This document shows, in pieces, positions 9,129 to 17,452 of a stretch of 33,652 nt of DNA. The position numbers and the translations under genes were made by a program. Where the stretch lies: the NCBI GenBank assembly GCA_005883675.1, contig VBCM01000188.1:1-33652 (forward strand), written 5' to 3'. This DNA comes from Betaproteobacteria bacterium. GTDB lineage: Bacteria > Pseudomonadota > Gammaproteobacteria > Burkholderiales > SG8-39. The notes beneath the pieces are model-generated. The model did no database searches, had not been told where the DNA came from, and worked only from the letters and a program-made list of their open reading frames with translations. Positions within the stretch are counted from its first letter, which is position 1. Every line of letters begins with the position of its first letter.

Positions 9129-9139
9129 TGACGCCTGCA

Positions 9140-11134
9140 ATGGCCAACCGCCTCGCCGCCGAGACCTCGCCCTACCTGCAGCAGCACGCCGAGAACCCGG
9201 TCGACTGGTACCCGTGGGGGCCTGAAGCCCTGGAGCGCGCCCGGCGCGAGGACCGGCCGATCCTCCTTTCCATCGGCTACTCGGCGTGCCACTGGTGCCA
9301 TGTGATGGCGCACGAGAGCTTCGAGGACCCGGCGGTCGCACAGGTGATGAACCGGCTCTTCGTCAACGTCAAGGTCGATCGCGAGGAGCGGCCCGATCTC
9401 GACCAGATCTACCAGAGCGCGCACCAGATGCTCGCGCAGCGACCCGGCGGCTGGCCGCTCACGATGTTCCTGACGCCCGATGGCGCGCCGTTCTTCGGCG
9501 GCACCTATTTTCCGAAGCAGGGGCGCTACGGCATGCCTGCTTTTGCGGATTTATGCGAGCGCATCGCCGAGCTCTGGCACGAGCGGCGCGCCGACATCGG
9601 CGCGCAGAACGAGCAGGTACTGCAGGCATTCGCGCGCACGGTGCCGCGCGCCGCGGCGCAGCCAGCCGAGTTGTCGCCCGACGTGGTGCGTGCGATGCTC
9701 GACAACCTGCGCGCCAACTTCGACGCCGCGCTCGGCGGCTTCGGCCGCGCGCCGAAGTTCCCGCACCCGGCGGATCTCGAGCTCTCCTTGCGCGGGGGAG
9801 AGAAAGACATGGCGCTCGTCACGCTCGAGCGCATGTGCGAGGGCGGCATCTACGATCAGCTGGGCGGCGGTTTCTGCCGCTACAGCGTCGATGCGCACTG
9901 GGCCATCCCGCACTTCGAGAAAATGCTCTATGACAACGGGCCGCTCCTGGGGCTCCTCGCCGATGCCTGGCTCGTCGCGCGCGCCGGGCTTTACGCCCGC
10001 TGCGCGGCGGAAACCGCCGCGTGGCTCATGCGCGAGATGCAATCGCCGGAGGGCGGCTACTATTCCTCGCTCGATGCCGACAGCGAGCACGAGGAGGGCA
10101 AGTTCTATGTCTGGGGCCGCGACGACGTGCGCTCGCTCCTCACCGCGGACGAATACCGGGCGTTCGCGCGCCGCTATGGCCTCGAGGGCCCCCCGAACTT
10201 TGAAGGCAGGCATTGGCATCTGCGCGTGGCGGCGTCGCTCGAGCCGGGCGACGTCGCGCTCATCGAGGCGGCGCGCCGCAAGCTTTTCGCGGCGCGCGAA
10301 AAGCGCGTGCGGCCGGGGCGCGACGAAAAGGTGCTCGTTTCCTGGAACGCGCTCGCGATCCGCGGCATGGCGCACGCCGCGCAGGTGTTCCAGCAGCCGG
10401 AGTGGTTGCGCTCAGCCAGGCGGGCGCTCGACTTCATCCGCGGCCAAATGTGGCGCGACGGCCGGCTGCTCGCGACGTACAAGGACGGCAGGGCCCATCT
10501 CAATGCCTATCTGGACGACTATGCGTTCCTCATCGCCGCGCAGCTGGAGCTGGTGCAGGCCGAGTTCTCGAGAGCGGACCTCGAATTTGCGACCGAGCTC
10601 GCCGACGTGCTGCTCGCCGAGTTCGAGGACCGCGAGGCGGGCGGCTTCTACTTCACCGGCACGAGCCACGAGCGGCTCTTTCACCGGCCGAAGCCCGGTC
10701 AGGACCAGGCGATGCCGGCGGGAAACGCGATCGCCGCCTGGTCGCTCGGCCGCCTGGCGGCACTGACGGGCGAGGCGCGCTATGCGCGCGCTGCCGAACG
10801 TACGGCCGCGCTCTTCTATCCGCAGATGCGCGATTACCCCGCCGGTTGGGCGACGATGACGATCGCGCTGACCGAGCAGCTCGCGCCGCCGAAGCTCGTC
10901 GTGCTGCGCGGCCGCGGCGAGGAGCTCGTGCGCTGGCGCGACGAGCTCGCGCGCGAATACCTGCCCGATACCATGGTCATCGCGCTACCCGACGGCATGC
11001 CGGGCCTGCCGGCGACGCTCGACAAGCCGCGGCGCGCTGAAGCCGTCAACGGCTGGCTGTGCCGCGGCGTTATGTGCCTGGAACCCATGAGCGACCTCAT
11101 ACAATTGAAGACCGCCTGCAAGGAGAAATCATGA
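9140..11134 (+). CDS. YyaL-type thioredoxin-domain protein (DUF255 / spermatogenesis-associated protein 20 family)
   Basis: A 664-residue cytoplasmic protein. Residues 1 to about 165 form the DUF255 thioredoxin-like domain: [21 protein letters not shown], then the CxxC site C50-HW-C53 in [14 protein letters not shown], then [15 protein letters not shown] and [13 protein letters not shown]. The remaining 500 residues resemble a six-hairpin glycosidase-like (alpha/alpha toroid) domain, with motifs such as [25 protein letters not shown] and [19 protein letters not shown]. The C-terminus keeps the usual paired cysteines (CRGVMCLEP). The family is widespread but its enzymatic role is not established. 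The ATG at 9140 was preferred to a TTG at 9128, which falls in the upstream terminator. No clear ribosome binding site is seen. The TGA overlaps the ATG of the next gene by 4 bases, suggesting coupling. Confidence 0.9.
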   Translation: MANRLAAETSPYLQQHAENPVDWYPWGPEALERARREDRPILLSIGYSACHWCHVMAHESFEDPAVAQVMNRLFVNVKVDREERPDLDQIYQSAHQMLAQRPGGWPLTMFLTPDGAPFFGGTYFPKQGRYGMPAFADLCERIAELWHERRADIGAQNEQVLQAFARTVPRAAAQPAELSPDVVRAMLDNLRANFDAALGGFGRAPKFPHPADLELSLRGGEKDMALVTLERMCEGGIYDQLGGGFCRYSVDAHWAIPHFEKMLYDNGPLLGLLADAWLVARAGLYARCAAETAAWLMREMQSPEGGYYSSLDADSEHEEGKFYVWGRDDVRSLLTADEYRAFARRYGLEGPPNFEGRHWHLRVAASLEPGDVALIEAARRKLFAAREKRVRPGRDEKVLVSWNALAIRGMAHAAQVFQQPEWLRSARRALDFIRGQMWRDGRLLATYKDGRAHLNAYLDDYAFLIAAQLELVQAEFSRADLEFATELADVLLAEFEDREAGGFYFTGTSHERLFHRPKPGQDQAMPAGNAIAAWSLGRLAALTGEARYARAAERTAALFYPQMRDYPAGWATMTIALTEQLAPPKLVVLRGRGEELVRWRDELAREYLPDTMVIALPDGMPGLPATLDKPRRAEAVNGWLCRGVMCLEPMSDLIQLKTACKEKS

Positions 11135-11430
11135 AGCGAACCGTAGTCGTCCTGGCGCTGGCCGTGGCACTGCCCGCGTATGCTCAAGAGGATCTGGCGA
11201 AGAAGCACAATTGCTTTGCCTGCCATGCCGTGGACAAGAAGCTGGTCGGCCCTTCCTACAAGGATGTGGCGGCCAAGTACGGCGGCGACCCTGCAGCCGA
11301 AGCAAAGCTCTTCGAGAAGGTGAAGAAGGGCGGCCAGGGCGCGTGGGGCCAGGTTCCCATGCCGCCGAACGCGCAGGTGCCCGACGCCGACATCAAAGCC
11401 TTGGTGAAGTGGATCCTCGCGCAGAAATAG
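11131..11430 (+). CDS. Small class I cytochrome c (c551/c552-like)
   Basis: A 99-residue periplasmic monoheme cytochrome. A signal peptide occupies residues 1-18 (cleavage after AYA), heme binding is CFACH (C28, C31, H32), and the likely axial Met is M77 in GQVPMPPN. Size and motif order match cytochrome c551/c552/c8-type electron carriers that serve cytochrome oxidases, nitrite reductases or peroxidases. The ATG at 11131 has AGGAGAA at 11121-11127 as a good ribosome binding site and overlaps the preceding stop by 4 bases. A TACAAT -10-like box at 11099-11104, inside the end of the preceding gene, could give it its own promoter. The redox partner is not evident from neighbours. Confidence 0.9.
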   Translation: MKRTVVVLALAVALPAYAQEDLAKKHNCFACHAVDKKLVGPSYKDVAAKYGGDPAAEAKLFEKVKKGGQGAWGQVPMPPNAQVPDADIKALVKWILAQK

Positions 11431-11465
11431 GTTAGCCGCGCCGGACTGCGGTCGATTTCCGAGGA

Positions 11466-11490
11466 GGGGCGGAGTTAAGATATCCGCTCC
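11466..11490. promoter_or_regulatory. Inverted repeat around the livK -10 box (candidate operator/promoter)
   Basis: GGGGCGGA (11466-11473) and TCCGCTCC (11483-11490) form an inverted repeat with one G-T mismatch, spaced by 9 bases. TAAGAT (11476-11481), a good -10 match, sits in the spacer 36 bases before the livK ATG. No run of T follows on either strand, so it is not a terminator. A dimeric regulator bound here would cover the -10 element. The regulator is unknown and the site is a prediction. Confidence 0.4.
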
Positions 11491-11517
11491 CAAAAGCTAC
11501 GCACCTCGGAGAATCCG

Positions 11518-12750
11518 ATGAAGAACACGCAGCTCGCCGTTTCGCTCCTCGCGATCGCGCTTGTGGTTGGCGGCTGTAGCAAGGAGACGCCGCAGCAGGG
11601 GGCGAAGAAAGCGCAAGGCGCGGCCCCGCAGGCCGGCGCGGGTGCCCTCGAAATCAAGATCGGCCACGTCGCGCCGCTCACCGGGGGCAATGCGCATCTC
11701 GGCAAGGACAATGAGAACGGCGCGCGGCTCGCCATCGAGGAAGCCAACGCCGCCAACATCAAGATCGATGGTAAGAACGCCAAGTTCGCGCTCGTGGCCG
11801 AGGACGACCAGGAGGACCCGAAGGTGGGCTCGACCGTAGCGCAGAAGCTGGTCGACGCCCAAGTGGCTGGCGTCGTCGGGCACCTGAACTCAGGCACGTC
11901 GATTCCCGCCTCACCGATCTACAACCAGGCCGGCATTCCCGTGATCTCGGGGTCGGCCACTAACCCCAAGCTCACCGAGCAGGGCTTCAAGAACCAGTTC
12001 CGTGTCGTCGGGCGCGACGACCAGCAGGGTCCTGCGATCGCGACCTATCTCGCGAACGAGCGCAAGCCCAAGCTGGTCGCCGTGGTCGACGACGCCAGCG
12101 CCTACGGCGAAGGCATTGCCAACGAGGTAGAGAAGACGCTGCGGGCCGCGAACGTGAAGGTGCTGCCGCGCGAGAAAGGCACGAACAAGACCAATGACTG
12201 GAAAGCGGTGCTGACGAAGCTTCGCGGCCGCAATCCGGACGCCGTGTTTTACGGCGGCATGACGTCCACCGCGGCGCCGCTGCTCAAGCAGGGCCGCGAG
12301 CTCGGCATGAAGGCCGTATTCAGCTTCGGCGACGGCGCCTGCGAGGGCGAGATGGTGAAACTCGCCGGCAACGCCGCCACCGAGGGCATGCTCTGCTCGC
12401 AGGCCGGCATCCCGGTCGAGGCGGCCTCGAAGAAATTCCTCGAGGCCTACAAGAAGCGCTTCAACCAGGACCCGATCATCTACGCGCCCTTCACCTACGA
12501 TGCGGCGAATCTGCTCATCGACGCGATGAAGAAGGCCAACTCGCCCGATCCCAAGAAGTATCTGCCCGAGCTGCAGAAGATCGCGTTCACTGGCGCGACG
12601 GGTCCGATCTCCTTCGATGAGAAGGGCGATCGCAAGGACGCGGAGATCACGATCTTCGCGATGAAGGGCGGCAAGCTCGAGCCGATCGCCGTCTTCAAGG
12701 CGGGCAAGGTCGTGCCCTACGCGGAGTTCGTGAAGACCGCGAGCAAATAG
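11518..12750 (+). CDS. livK: Branched-chain amino acid-type ABC transporter substrate-binding lipoprotein
   Basis: A 410-residue periplasmic binding protein of the Leu/Ile/Val (Peripla_BP_6) family. Residues 1-20 form a lipoprotein signal peptide with lipobox VGGC (Cys20), so the protein should be anchored by a lipid on the inner membrane, consistent with the lgt gene in this window. The mature domain starts with IKIGHVAPLTGGNAHLGKDN and continues with VAEDDQEDPKVG, GHLNSGTSIPASPIYNQAGI and SGSATNP, all typical of LivJ/LivK type I folds. The ATG has GGAG at 11507-11510 as ribosome binding site. The ligand could be branched-chain amino acids or another amino acid, amide or aromatic acid, since the family is broad. 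It is separated from livH by an intrinsic terminator. Confidence 0.92.
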   Translation: MKNTQLAVSLLAIALVVGGCSKETPQQGAKKAQGAAPQAGAGALEIKIGHVAPLTGGNAHLGKDNENGARLAIEEANAANIKIDGKNAKFALVAEDDQEDPKVGSTVAQKLVDAQVAGVVGHLNSGTSIPASPIYNQAGIPVISGSATNPKLTEQGFKNQFRVVGRDDQQGPAIATYLANERKPKLVAVVDDASAYGEGIANEVEKTLRAANVKVLPREKGTNKTNDWKAVLTKLRGRNPDAVFYGGMTSTAAPLLKQGRELGMKAVFSFGDGACEGEMVKLAGNAATEGMLCSQAGIPVEAASKKFLEAYKKRFNQDPIIYAPFTYDAANLLIDAMKKANSPDPKKYLPELQKIAFTGATGPISFDEKGDRKDAEITIFAMKGGKLEPIAVFKAGKVVPYAEFVKTASK

Positions 12751-12770
12751 CCTCGAGCGCTCGGCAATGA

Positions 12771-12800
12771 ACGGCACCCCCCGGGGTGCCGTTTTTGTTT
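12771..12800 (+). terminator. Intrinsic terminator / attenuator between livK and livH
   Basis: ACGGCACCCC (12771-12780) and GGGGTGCCGT (12783-12792) are perfect complements around CC, which folds as an 8-bp stem with a 6-base loop, followed by TTTTG and more T's. It begins 20 bases after the livK stop and ends about 20 bases before the livH GTG. It should stop most livK transcripts and allow limited readthrough into livHMGF, giving excess binding protein. Confidence 0.85.
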
Positions 12801-12820
12801 TTGGTTTAGGCTTGCCGGCC

Positions 12821-13804
12821 GTGGATACCTTTCTGCAGCAGGTCATCAACGGCCTCACCGCAGGAAGCGTCTACGCCGTAGTCGCGCTCGGCTACACCAT
12901 GGTCTACGGCATCATCCAGCTCATCAACTTCGCGCATGGCGAAGTCGTGATGATCGGCGCCATGGTGGCCTTCACCGTGATCAACGCGCTTGCGCCCTCG
13001 GGCCTGCCGCCGCTCGCCGTGGTGTTGATCGGCGCCGGCTGTGCGGTGCCGGTTTGCATGCTGATCGGCTACGCGATGGAGCGCCTCGCTTACCGGCCGC
13101 TGCGCCACGCGCCTCGCCTCGCGCCGCTCATCACCGCGATCGGGGTGTCGATCATTCTGCAGCACCTCGCGCTCCTCATCTGGAGCCGCAACGTACTTGC
13201 CTTCCCCCAGATCATTCCCTCGCGCACCTACATGATCGGCGGCGCGGCAATCACGTCGGTCCAGCTCGCGATTCTCGCGATCTGCTTCGCCCTCATGGCC
13301 GGGCTCGCGGCCTTGGTCTATCGCACGCGGCTCGGTACCGCGATGCGCGCCACGGCGCAGAACCCCCAGGTCGCCGGCCTGATGGGCATCGACATCGACC
13401 GCGTGATCGCGGCGACCTTCCTCATCGGCGCGGCTTTGGGCGCGGTGGCCGGCGTACTCTTCGGAACGTATTACGGGCTCGCGCAATATACGATGGGCTC
13501 GATCCTCGGCCTGAAAGCGTTCTCCGCCGCAGTCCTCGGCGGCATCGGCAACATTCCCGGCGCGATGCTCGGTGGCGTGCTGCTCGGCATCGTCGAGGCG
13601 CTCGGCGCTGGCTACATCGGCGACCTCACCAATCTCTGCTCGTACGACATGCTCGCGGCGCGCATCGACGACTGTGCGGGCGGCGGCAACTTCGTGCTCT
13701 TCGGCTCGAATTACCAGGACGTGTTCGCCTTCATCGTGCTCATCCTCGTGCTCGTGTTCAGGCCGTCGGGCCTACTCGGTGAGCGCGTCGGAGAGCGCGC
13801 TTGA
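12821..13804 (+). CDS. livH: Branched-chain amino acid ABC transporter permease LivH
   Basis: A 327-residue inner-membrane permease with about eight helices. FLQQVINGLTAGSVYAVVAL and GYTMVYGIIQLINFAHGEV at the N-terminus are characteristic of LivH. GTAMRATAQNPQVAGLMGID is the cytoplasmic EAA-like loop that contacts the ATPases, and LKAFSAAVLGGIGNIPGAMLGG lies in the C-terminal half. The GTG at 12821 was chosen because the family starts just before this conserved segment. The frame is open back to 12767, but that would place the terminator inside the coding region and add non-family residues. There is no clear ribosome binding site. It overlaps livM by 4 bases. Confidence 0.92.
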   Translation: MDTFLQQVINGLTAGSVYAVVALGYTMVYGIIQLINFAHGEVVMIGAMVAFTVINALAPSGLPPLAVVLIGAGCAVPVCMLIGYAMERLAYRPLRHAPRLAPLITAIGVSIILQHLALLIWSRNVLAFPQIIPSRTYMIGGAAITSVQLAILAICFALMAGLAALVYRTRLGTAMRATAQNPQVAGLMGIDIDRVIAATFLIGAALGAVAGVLFGTYYGLAQYTMGSILGLKAFSAAVLGGIGNIPGAMLGGVLLGIVEALGAGYIGDLTNLCSYDMLAARIDDCAGGGNFVLFGSNYQDVFAFIVLILVLVFRPSGLLGERVGERA

Positions 13805-14868
13805 GCAACTGGCGCGCCCGCGGCCCGGTGCGGTGGGCCGCCTATGCGCTTGTCGCGGTCGCACTTGCCCTCTTGCCGTTTGCGCTCGCGCAGGTCGGCA
13901 CGACCTGGGTACGCATCACGAATTACGCCATCCTGTATGTGCTCCTCGCGCTCGGACTCAACATCGTGGTCGGCTTCGCCGGTCTGCTCGATCTCGGCTA
14001 CATCGCCTTCTACGCCGTCGGCGCCTACACCTACGCACTGCTCGCGAGTCCGCACTTCGGGCTGCATCTGCCGTTCTGGATCATCCTGCCGATCGGCGCG
14101 GGAATCGCGGCGCTGTTCGGCGCGCTGCTCGGTGCCCCGACGCTGAAGCTGCGTGGCGACTACCTGGCGATCGTCACCCTCGGCTTCGGTGAGATCGTGC
14201 GCATCTTCCTGAACAACCTATCGCGGCCGGTGAATATCACGAGCGGCCCCCAGGGCATCGCGCGCATCGATGCGTTCAGCGTTGACGGCTTCAGCTTCGC
14301 GCGTCCTCAGACCATCGCCGGCCTCGAGTTCAGCGGGCCGGTCAAGTATTACTACCTGCTCCTTGCGGTCATGCTCGCTGTGATCCTCATCAACCTGCGC
14401 CTGCAGAACTCGCGCATTGGTCGCGCCTGGGAGGCGATCCGCGAGGACGAGGTCGCCGCGCGTGCCATGGGCATCCATACGCGCAACCTGAAGCTGCTCG
14501 CCTTTGCCATGGGTGCGAGCTTCGGTGGCGTGGCGGGCGGCATGTTCGCGGCCATCCAGGCATTCATCTCCCCCGAGAGCTTCGTGCTGGTCGAATCCAT
14601 CATGGTGGTATCGATGGTGGTGCTGGGCGGCATGGGCAACATCTGGGGCGTGATCCTCGGCGCCGTGCTTCTTTCCTTCACCCCGGAGATCCTGCGCTGG
14701 ACGGTCGAGCCGGTGCAGAACGCGCTCTTTGGCCGCCAGCTCATCGAGCCCGAGGTCATCCGCATGCTGCTCTTCGGCCTCGCGCTCGTGCTGATCATGC
14801 TCTTCCGCCCCGCTGGCCTGCTGCCCTCGGCGGTGCGAAAACGCGAGCTTACCGAGCACACCGCATGA
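13801..14868 (+). CDS. livM: Branched-chain amino acid ABC transporter permease LivM
   Basis: A 355-residue second permease of the Liv-type importer, with about ten hydrophobic segments. Diagnostic stretches are LGLNIVVGFAGLLDLGYIAF (about 60-79), GAPTLKLRGDYLAIVTLGFG, GRAWEAIREDEVAARAMGI (the ATPase-contact loop) and MVVLGGMGNIWGVILGAV. The probable start is the TTG at 13801, whose last two bases overlap the livH stop (TTGA). No better ATG or GTG lies near the expected start, and the overlap suggests coupling. Together with LivH it forms the membrane channel energised by LivG and LivF. Confidence 0.91.
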   Translation: MSNWRARGPVRWAAYALVAVALALLPFALAQVGTTWVRITNYAILYVLLALGLNIVVGFAGLLDLGYIAFYAVGAYTYALLASPHFGLHLPFWIILPIGAGIAALFGALLGAPTLKLRGDYLAIVTLGFGEIVRIFLNNLSRPVNITSGPQGIARIDAFSVDGFSFARPQTIAGLEFSGPVKYYYLLLAVMLAVILINLRLQNSRIGRAWEAIREDEVAARAMGIHTRNLKLLAFAMGASFGGVAGGMFAAIQAFISPESFVLVESIMVVSMVVLGGMGNIWGVILGAVLLSFTPEILRWTVEPVQNALFGRQLIEPEVIRMLLFGLALVLIMLFRPAGLLPSAVRKRELTEHTA

Positions 14869-15635
14869 GCGCTTTGCTCGAGGCGACCGGCGTCAGCAAG
14901 CGCTTCGGCGGTCTGCAGGCGCTCGAGGACGTGTCGTTCGCGATCGCGCGCGACGACATCTACGGGCTGATCGGGCCGAACGGCGCCGGCAAGACCACGC
15001 TCTTCAACGTACTCACCGGCGTTTATGCGCCTGACGCGGGCACATTCCGTTTTGATGGGCGCGGCGTGACCGGCCTCGCGCCGCACGAGATCGCAGCGGC
15101 CGGCATCGCGCGCACGTTCCAGAACATCCGGCTCTTCGCCAACCTGTCGGCGCTCGAAAACGTCATGATCGGCCGGCACGTGCGCACGCATGCAAGCGTG
15201 TTCGGCGCGGTAATGCGCAATCGGCGCACGCTAACCGAGGAGCGCGACATCCTCGCGCGCGCGCTCGCGCTGCTCGACTACGTCGGCATCCGACCGCGGG
15301 CCAACGATCGCGCCGGCAGCCTGCCGTACGGCGACCAGCGCCGGCTGGAAATCGCACGCGCGCTTGCTACCGAGCCGCGCCTGCTCGCGCTCGATGAGCC
15401 CGCTGCGGGCATGAATCCCGCGGAGCGCCTGGCGCTCGGCAAGCTGATCCGCCGCATCCGCGACGAGGGCATCACGGTGCTGCTCATCGAGCACGACGTG
15501 CGCCTCGTGATGAACGTGTGCGATCGCGTGATGGTGCTCGACTACGGCCAGAAAATCGCCGAGGGAGCACCCGCCGTGGTGCAGCGCGACCCGAAGGTCA
15601 TCGAGGCCTATCTCGGCGCGCCGCGTGCTGCTTGA
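14865..15635 (+). CDS. livG: Branched-chain amino acid ABC transporter ATPase LivG
   Basis: A 256-residue cytoplasmic ATPase. Walker A is GPNGAGKT (37-44). The ABC signature is a degenerate form typical of LivG (SLPYGDQRRLEIARAL), Walker B is LLALDEPAAGMNP and the switch His is in LLIEHDVRLVM. The LivG hallmark GIARTFQNIRLF is present around residue 80. The ATG at 14865 overlaps the livM TGA by 4 bases. It should pair with LivF to power uptake. Confidence 0.95.
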   Translation: MSALLEATGVSKRFGGLQALEDVSFAIARDDIYGLIGPNGAGKTTLFNVLTGVYAPDAGTFRFDGRGVTGLAPHEIAAAGIARTFQNIRLFANLSALENVMIGRHVRTHASVFGAVMRNRRTLTEERDILARALALLDYVGIRPRANDRAGSLPYGDQRRLEIARALATEPRLLALDEPAAGMNPAERLALGKLIRRIRDEGITVLLIEHDVRLVMNVCDRVMVLDYGQKIAEGAPAVVQRDPKVIEAYLGAPRAA

Positions 15636-16317
15636 GGTGCGCAACCTGGCGGTCCATTACGGCGGCATCCACGCCGTTGCGGGCGTCGATCTCGACGTTG
15701 CGGATGGCGAGCTCGTTTGCCTGATCGGCGCCAATGGCGCGGGCAAGACGTCCACGCTGAAGGCGATCTGCGGGCTCGTCACCACCAAAAACGGCGTGAT
15801 CCGCTACGACGGCGAAGACATCAGCCACGCGCCGGTGCACGAACTGCCGCGCAAAGGCCTCGTCATGGTGCCCGAGGGGCGCGGCATCTTTGCGCAGCTC
15901 ACCGTGGAAGAGAACCTGGCGATGGGAGCGTACGCGCAGGGCGGCGGCGACGCGGCGGCACAGTACGGGCGCTTTCCGCGCCTCGCCGAGCGGCGGCGGC
16001 AAATCGCGGGCACGCTGTCGGGCGGCGAGCAGCAAATGCTCGCGCTCGCGCGAGCGCTGATGGCCAAGCCAAAGCTCTTGCTCCTCGACGAGCCCTCGAT
16101 GGGGCTCGCGCCGATGATGGTGGCGAAGATCTTCGAGCTGGTGCGCGACATCGCCGCGCAGGGCGTCACCATTTTTCTCGTCGAGCAGAATGCGCGTCTA
16201 GCCCTGGAGATTTCGCAGCGTGGCTATGTCATGGAGTCCGGCGCGATCGCGCTCACCGGGCGCTCCGCCGAGCTCCTGGATAACCCACGCGTCCGTGAGG
16301 CCTATCTCGGCGAATAG
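15625..16317 (+). CDS. livF: Branched-chain amino acid ABC transporter ATPase LivF
   Basis: A 230-residue ATPase. Walker A is GANGAGKT (35-42), the signature is LSGGEQQMLALARAL, Walker B is LLLLDEPSMGLAP and the switch region is FLVEQNARLAL, all typical of LivF. The GTG start at 15625 overlaps the end of livG by 11 bases; no ATG is available at the conserved start (LLEVRNLAVHYGG). It ends the liv operon. No terminator follows, and the next gene begins 9 bases later with a -10-like box of its own. Confidence 0.94.
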   Translation: MLLEVRNLAVHYGGIHAVAGVDLDVADGELVCLIGANGAGKTSTLKAICGLVTTKNGVIRYDGEDISHAPVHELPRKGLVMVPEGRGIFAQLTVEENLAMGAYAQGGGDAAAQYGRFPRLAERRRQIAGTLSGGEQQMLALARALMAKPKLLLLDEPSMGLAPMMVAKIFELVRDIAAQGVTIFLVEQNARLALEISQRGYVMESGAIALTGRSAELLDNPRVREAYLGE

Positions 16318-16320
16318 AAT
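16315..16320 (+). promoter_or_regulatory. Candidate leaderless promoter -10 of the YeeZ-like gene
   Basis: TAGAAT overlaps the livF stop codon and ends 6 bases before the ATG at 16327, with no Shine-Dalgarno between. The same TAGAAT plus 6 bases plus ATG arrangement precedes sgaA at 2783. The -35 region is not recognisable. If used, transcription would start at about the A of the ATG. Confidence 0.4.
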
Positions 16321-16326
16321 AGCCGC

Positions 16327-17160
16327 ATGCAGCGGCTCCTCGTCATCGGCTACGGCGACATCGCGCGCCGCGCGGCGCTCTTGCTCGCGCCGCGCTTCAC
16401 GATCGCTGGCGTTTCGCGCCAAATGGGCTTCGACCTCGACCAGCGCTCCACGCTCACCTTCGGCGAAGCCGATGGGTTGCTGCATTGCGCACCGCCGCCG
16501 CCTGAAGGCGAGCACGATTCGCGTACCGCCAATCTGCTCGCCGCGCTGGACGAGCAGCGCGTGCTGCCCCGGCGCGTTGTGTATGTCAGCACGAGCGGCG
16601 TGTATGGCGACTGCGGTGGCGAACGCGTTGCAGAGACGCGAGCGCTGAATCCGCAAACGGCGCGCGCGCGGCGCCGCGCCGACGCCGAGCGGCAACTGGA
16701 GCAATGGTGCGCCGCTCGCGAGGTAGCGCTCGTCATCCTGCGCGCGCCGGGCATCTACGCCGTCGAGCGCCTGCCGCTCGAGCGCCTGCGCTCGCGAGTG
16801 CCGGTCCTGCGCCGCGAGGACGACGTTTACACGAGCCATATCCACGCCGACGATCTCGCCGCCGCCGTGGCGCGCGCACTCGAAGCCGATGCGCCGGCCG
16901 GCATCTATAACGCCGCGGACGACACCGAGCTATTGATGGGCGAGTGGCTGGACCGGGTAGCCGACCACGCCGGCCTGCCGCGACCGCCGCGTGTGTCGCG
17001 CAGCCAGATCGCCGCTCTTGTGCCACCGGAGACGCTCTCGTTCATGCAGGAGTCGCGCCGCCTGGACAACACACGCCTGAAGCGCGTGCTGGGCGTGCGC
17101 CTGCGCCATCCCACCGTGCACGAAGGACTGCGCCATGAGCACGCTATTGGTGTTCACTAA
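16327..17160 (+). CDS. YeeZ-like NAD(P)-binding epimerase/dehydratase-fold protein
   Basis: A 277-residue extended-SDR-like Rossmann protein. The glycine-rich nucleotide site is at the start (LLVIGYGDIARRAALLL, residues 4-20). VVYVSTSGVYGDCGG at about 84-98 is the segment that carries the active-site Ser region in these proteins, and LRAPGIY and IYNAADDTELLMGEW are typical later motifs. It resembles E. coli YeeZ and other SDR_a5/NAD-dependent epimerases. The YxxxK catalytic pair expected after the STSGVYG segment is not visible (the stretch is Arg/Ala-rich: TARARRRADAERQLE), so activity may differ or be absent. It overlaps cutA by 26 bases and heads an overlapping run yeeZ-like, cutA, dsbD, VOC. 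Substrate unknown. Confidence 0.78.
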   Translation: MQRLLVIGYGDIARRAALLLAPRFTIAGVSRQMGFDLDQRSTLTFGEADGLLHCAPPPPEGEHDSRTANLLAALDEQRVLPRRVVYVSTSGVYGDCGGERVAETRALNPQTARARRRADAERQLEQWCAAREVALVILRAPGIYAVERLPLERLRSRVPVLRREDDVYTSHIHADDLAAAVARALEADAPAGIYNAADDTELLMGEWLDRVADHAGLPRPPRVSRSQIAALVPPETLSFMQESRRLDNTRLKRVLGVRLRHPTVHEGLRHEHAIGVH

Positions 17161-17452
17161 TCTGCCGGAGCGGGCCGCGGCGGAGCGGCTCGCTGATGCG
17201 CTGGTGGAAAAGAAGCTCGCCGCCTGCGTCAACATCCTCGCGCCTTGCCGCTCCATCTATCGGTGGAAAGGCGCGCTGCAGCACGACGAAGAGCATCCCA
17301 TGCTCATCAAGACGACGCGTGAGCGCTACGCGGCGCTCGAGCGCGAGCTGCGCGCCGGGCATCCGTACGAACTTCCCGAGATCATCGCGGTCCCAATCGA
17401 GCGCGGGCTGCCCGCCTACCTCGAATGGCTCGCCGCCGAAACCGAGAGTTGA
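17135..17452 (+). CDS. cutA: Divalent-cation tolerance protein CutA
   Basis: A 105-residue protein of the trimeric, PII-like CutA family. It starts STLLVFTNLPERAAAERLA and contains the family core KKLAACVNILAPCRSIYRWKG, with the conserved Cys-containing AACVN segment. HPMLIKTTRERYAAL and HPYELPEIIAVPIERGLPAYLEWL follow. In E. coli cutA lies next to dsbD (formerly cutA2), as here. Metal tolerance phenotypes are described for the family, but its molecular role is unsettled. The ATG lies inside the end of the YeeZ-like gene, and its stop overlaps the dsbD TTG by 4 bases. Confidence 0.95.
   Translation: MSTLLVFTNLPERAAAERLADALVEKKLAACVNILAPCRSIYRWKGALQHDEEHPMLIKTTRERYAALERELRAGHPYELPEIIAVPIERGLPAYLEWLAAETES

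Noticed and set aside
9128-9139. TTG at 9128 as start of the YyaL-type gene
   Set aside because: It falls in the terminator's T-rich tail, and the ATG at 9140 precedes the conserved [11 protein letters not shown] segment exactly.
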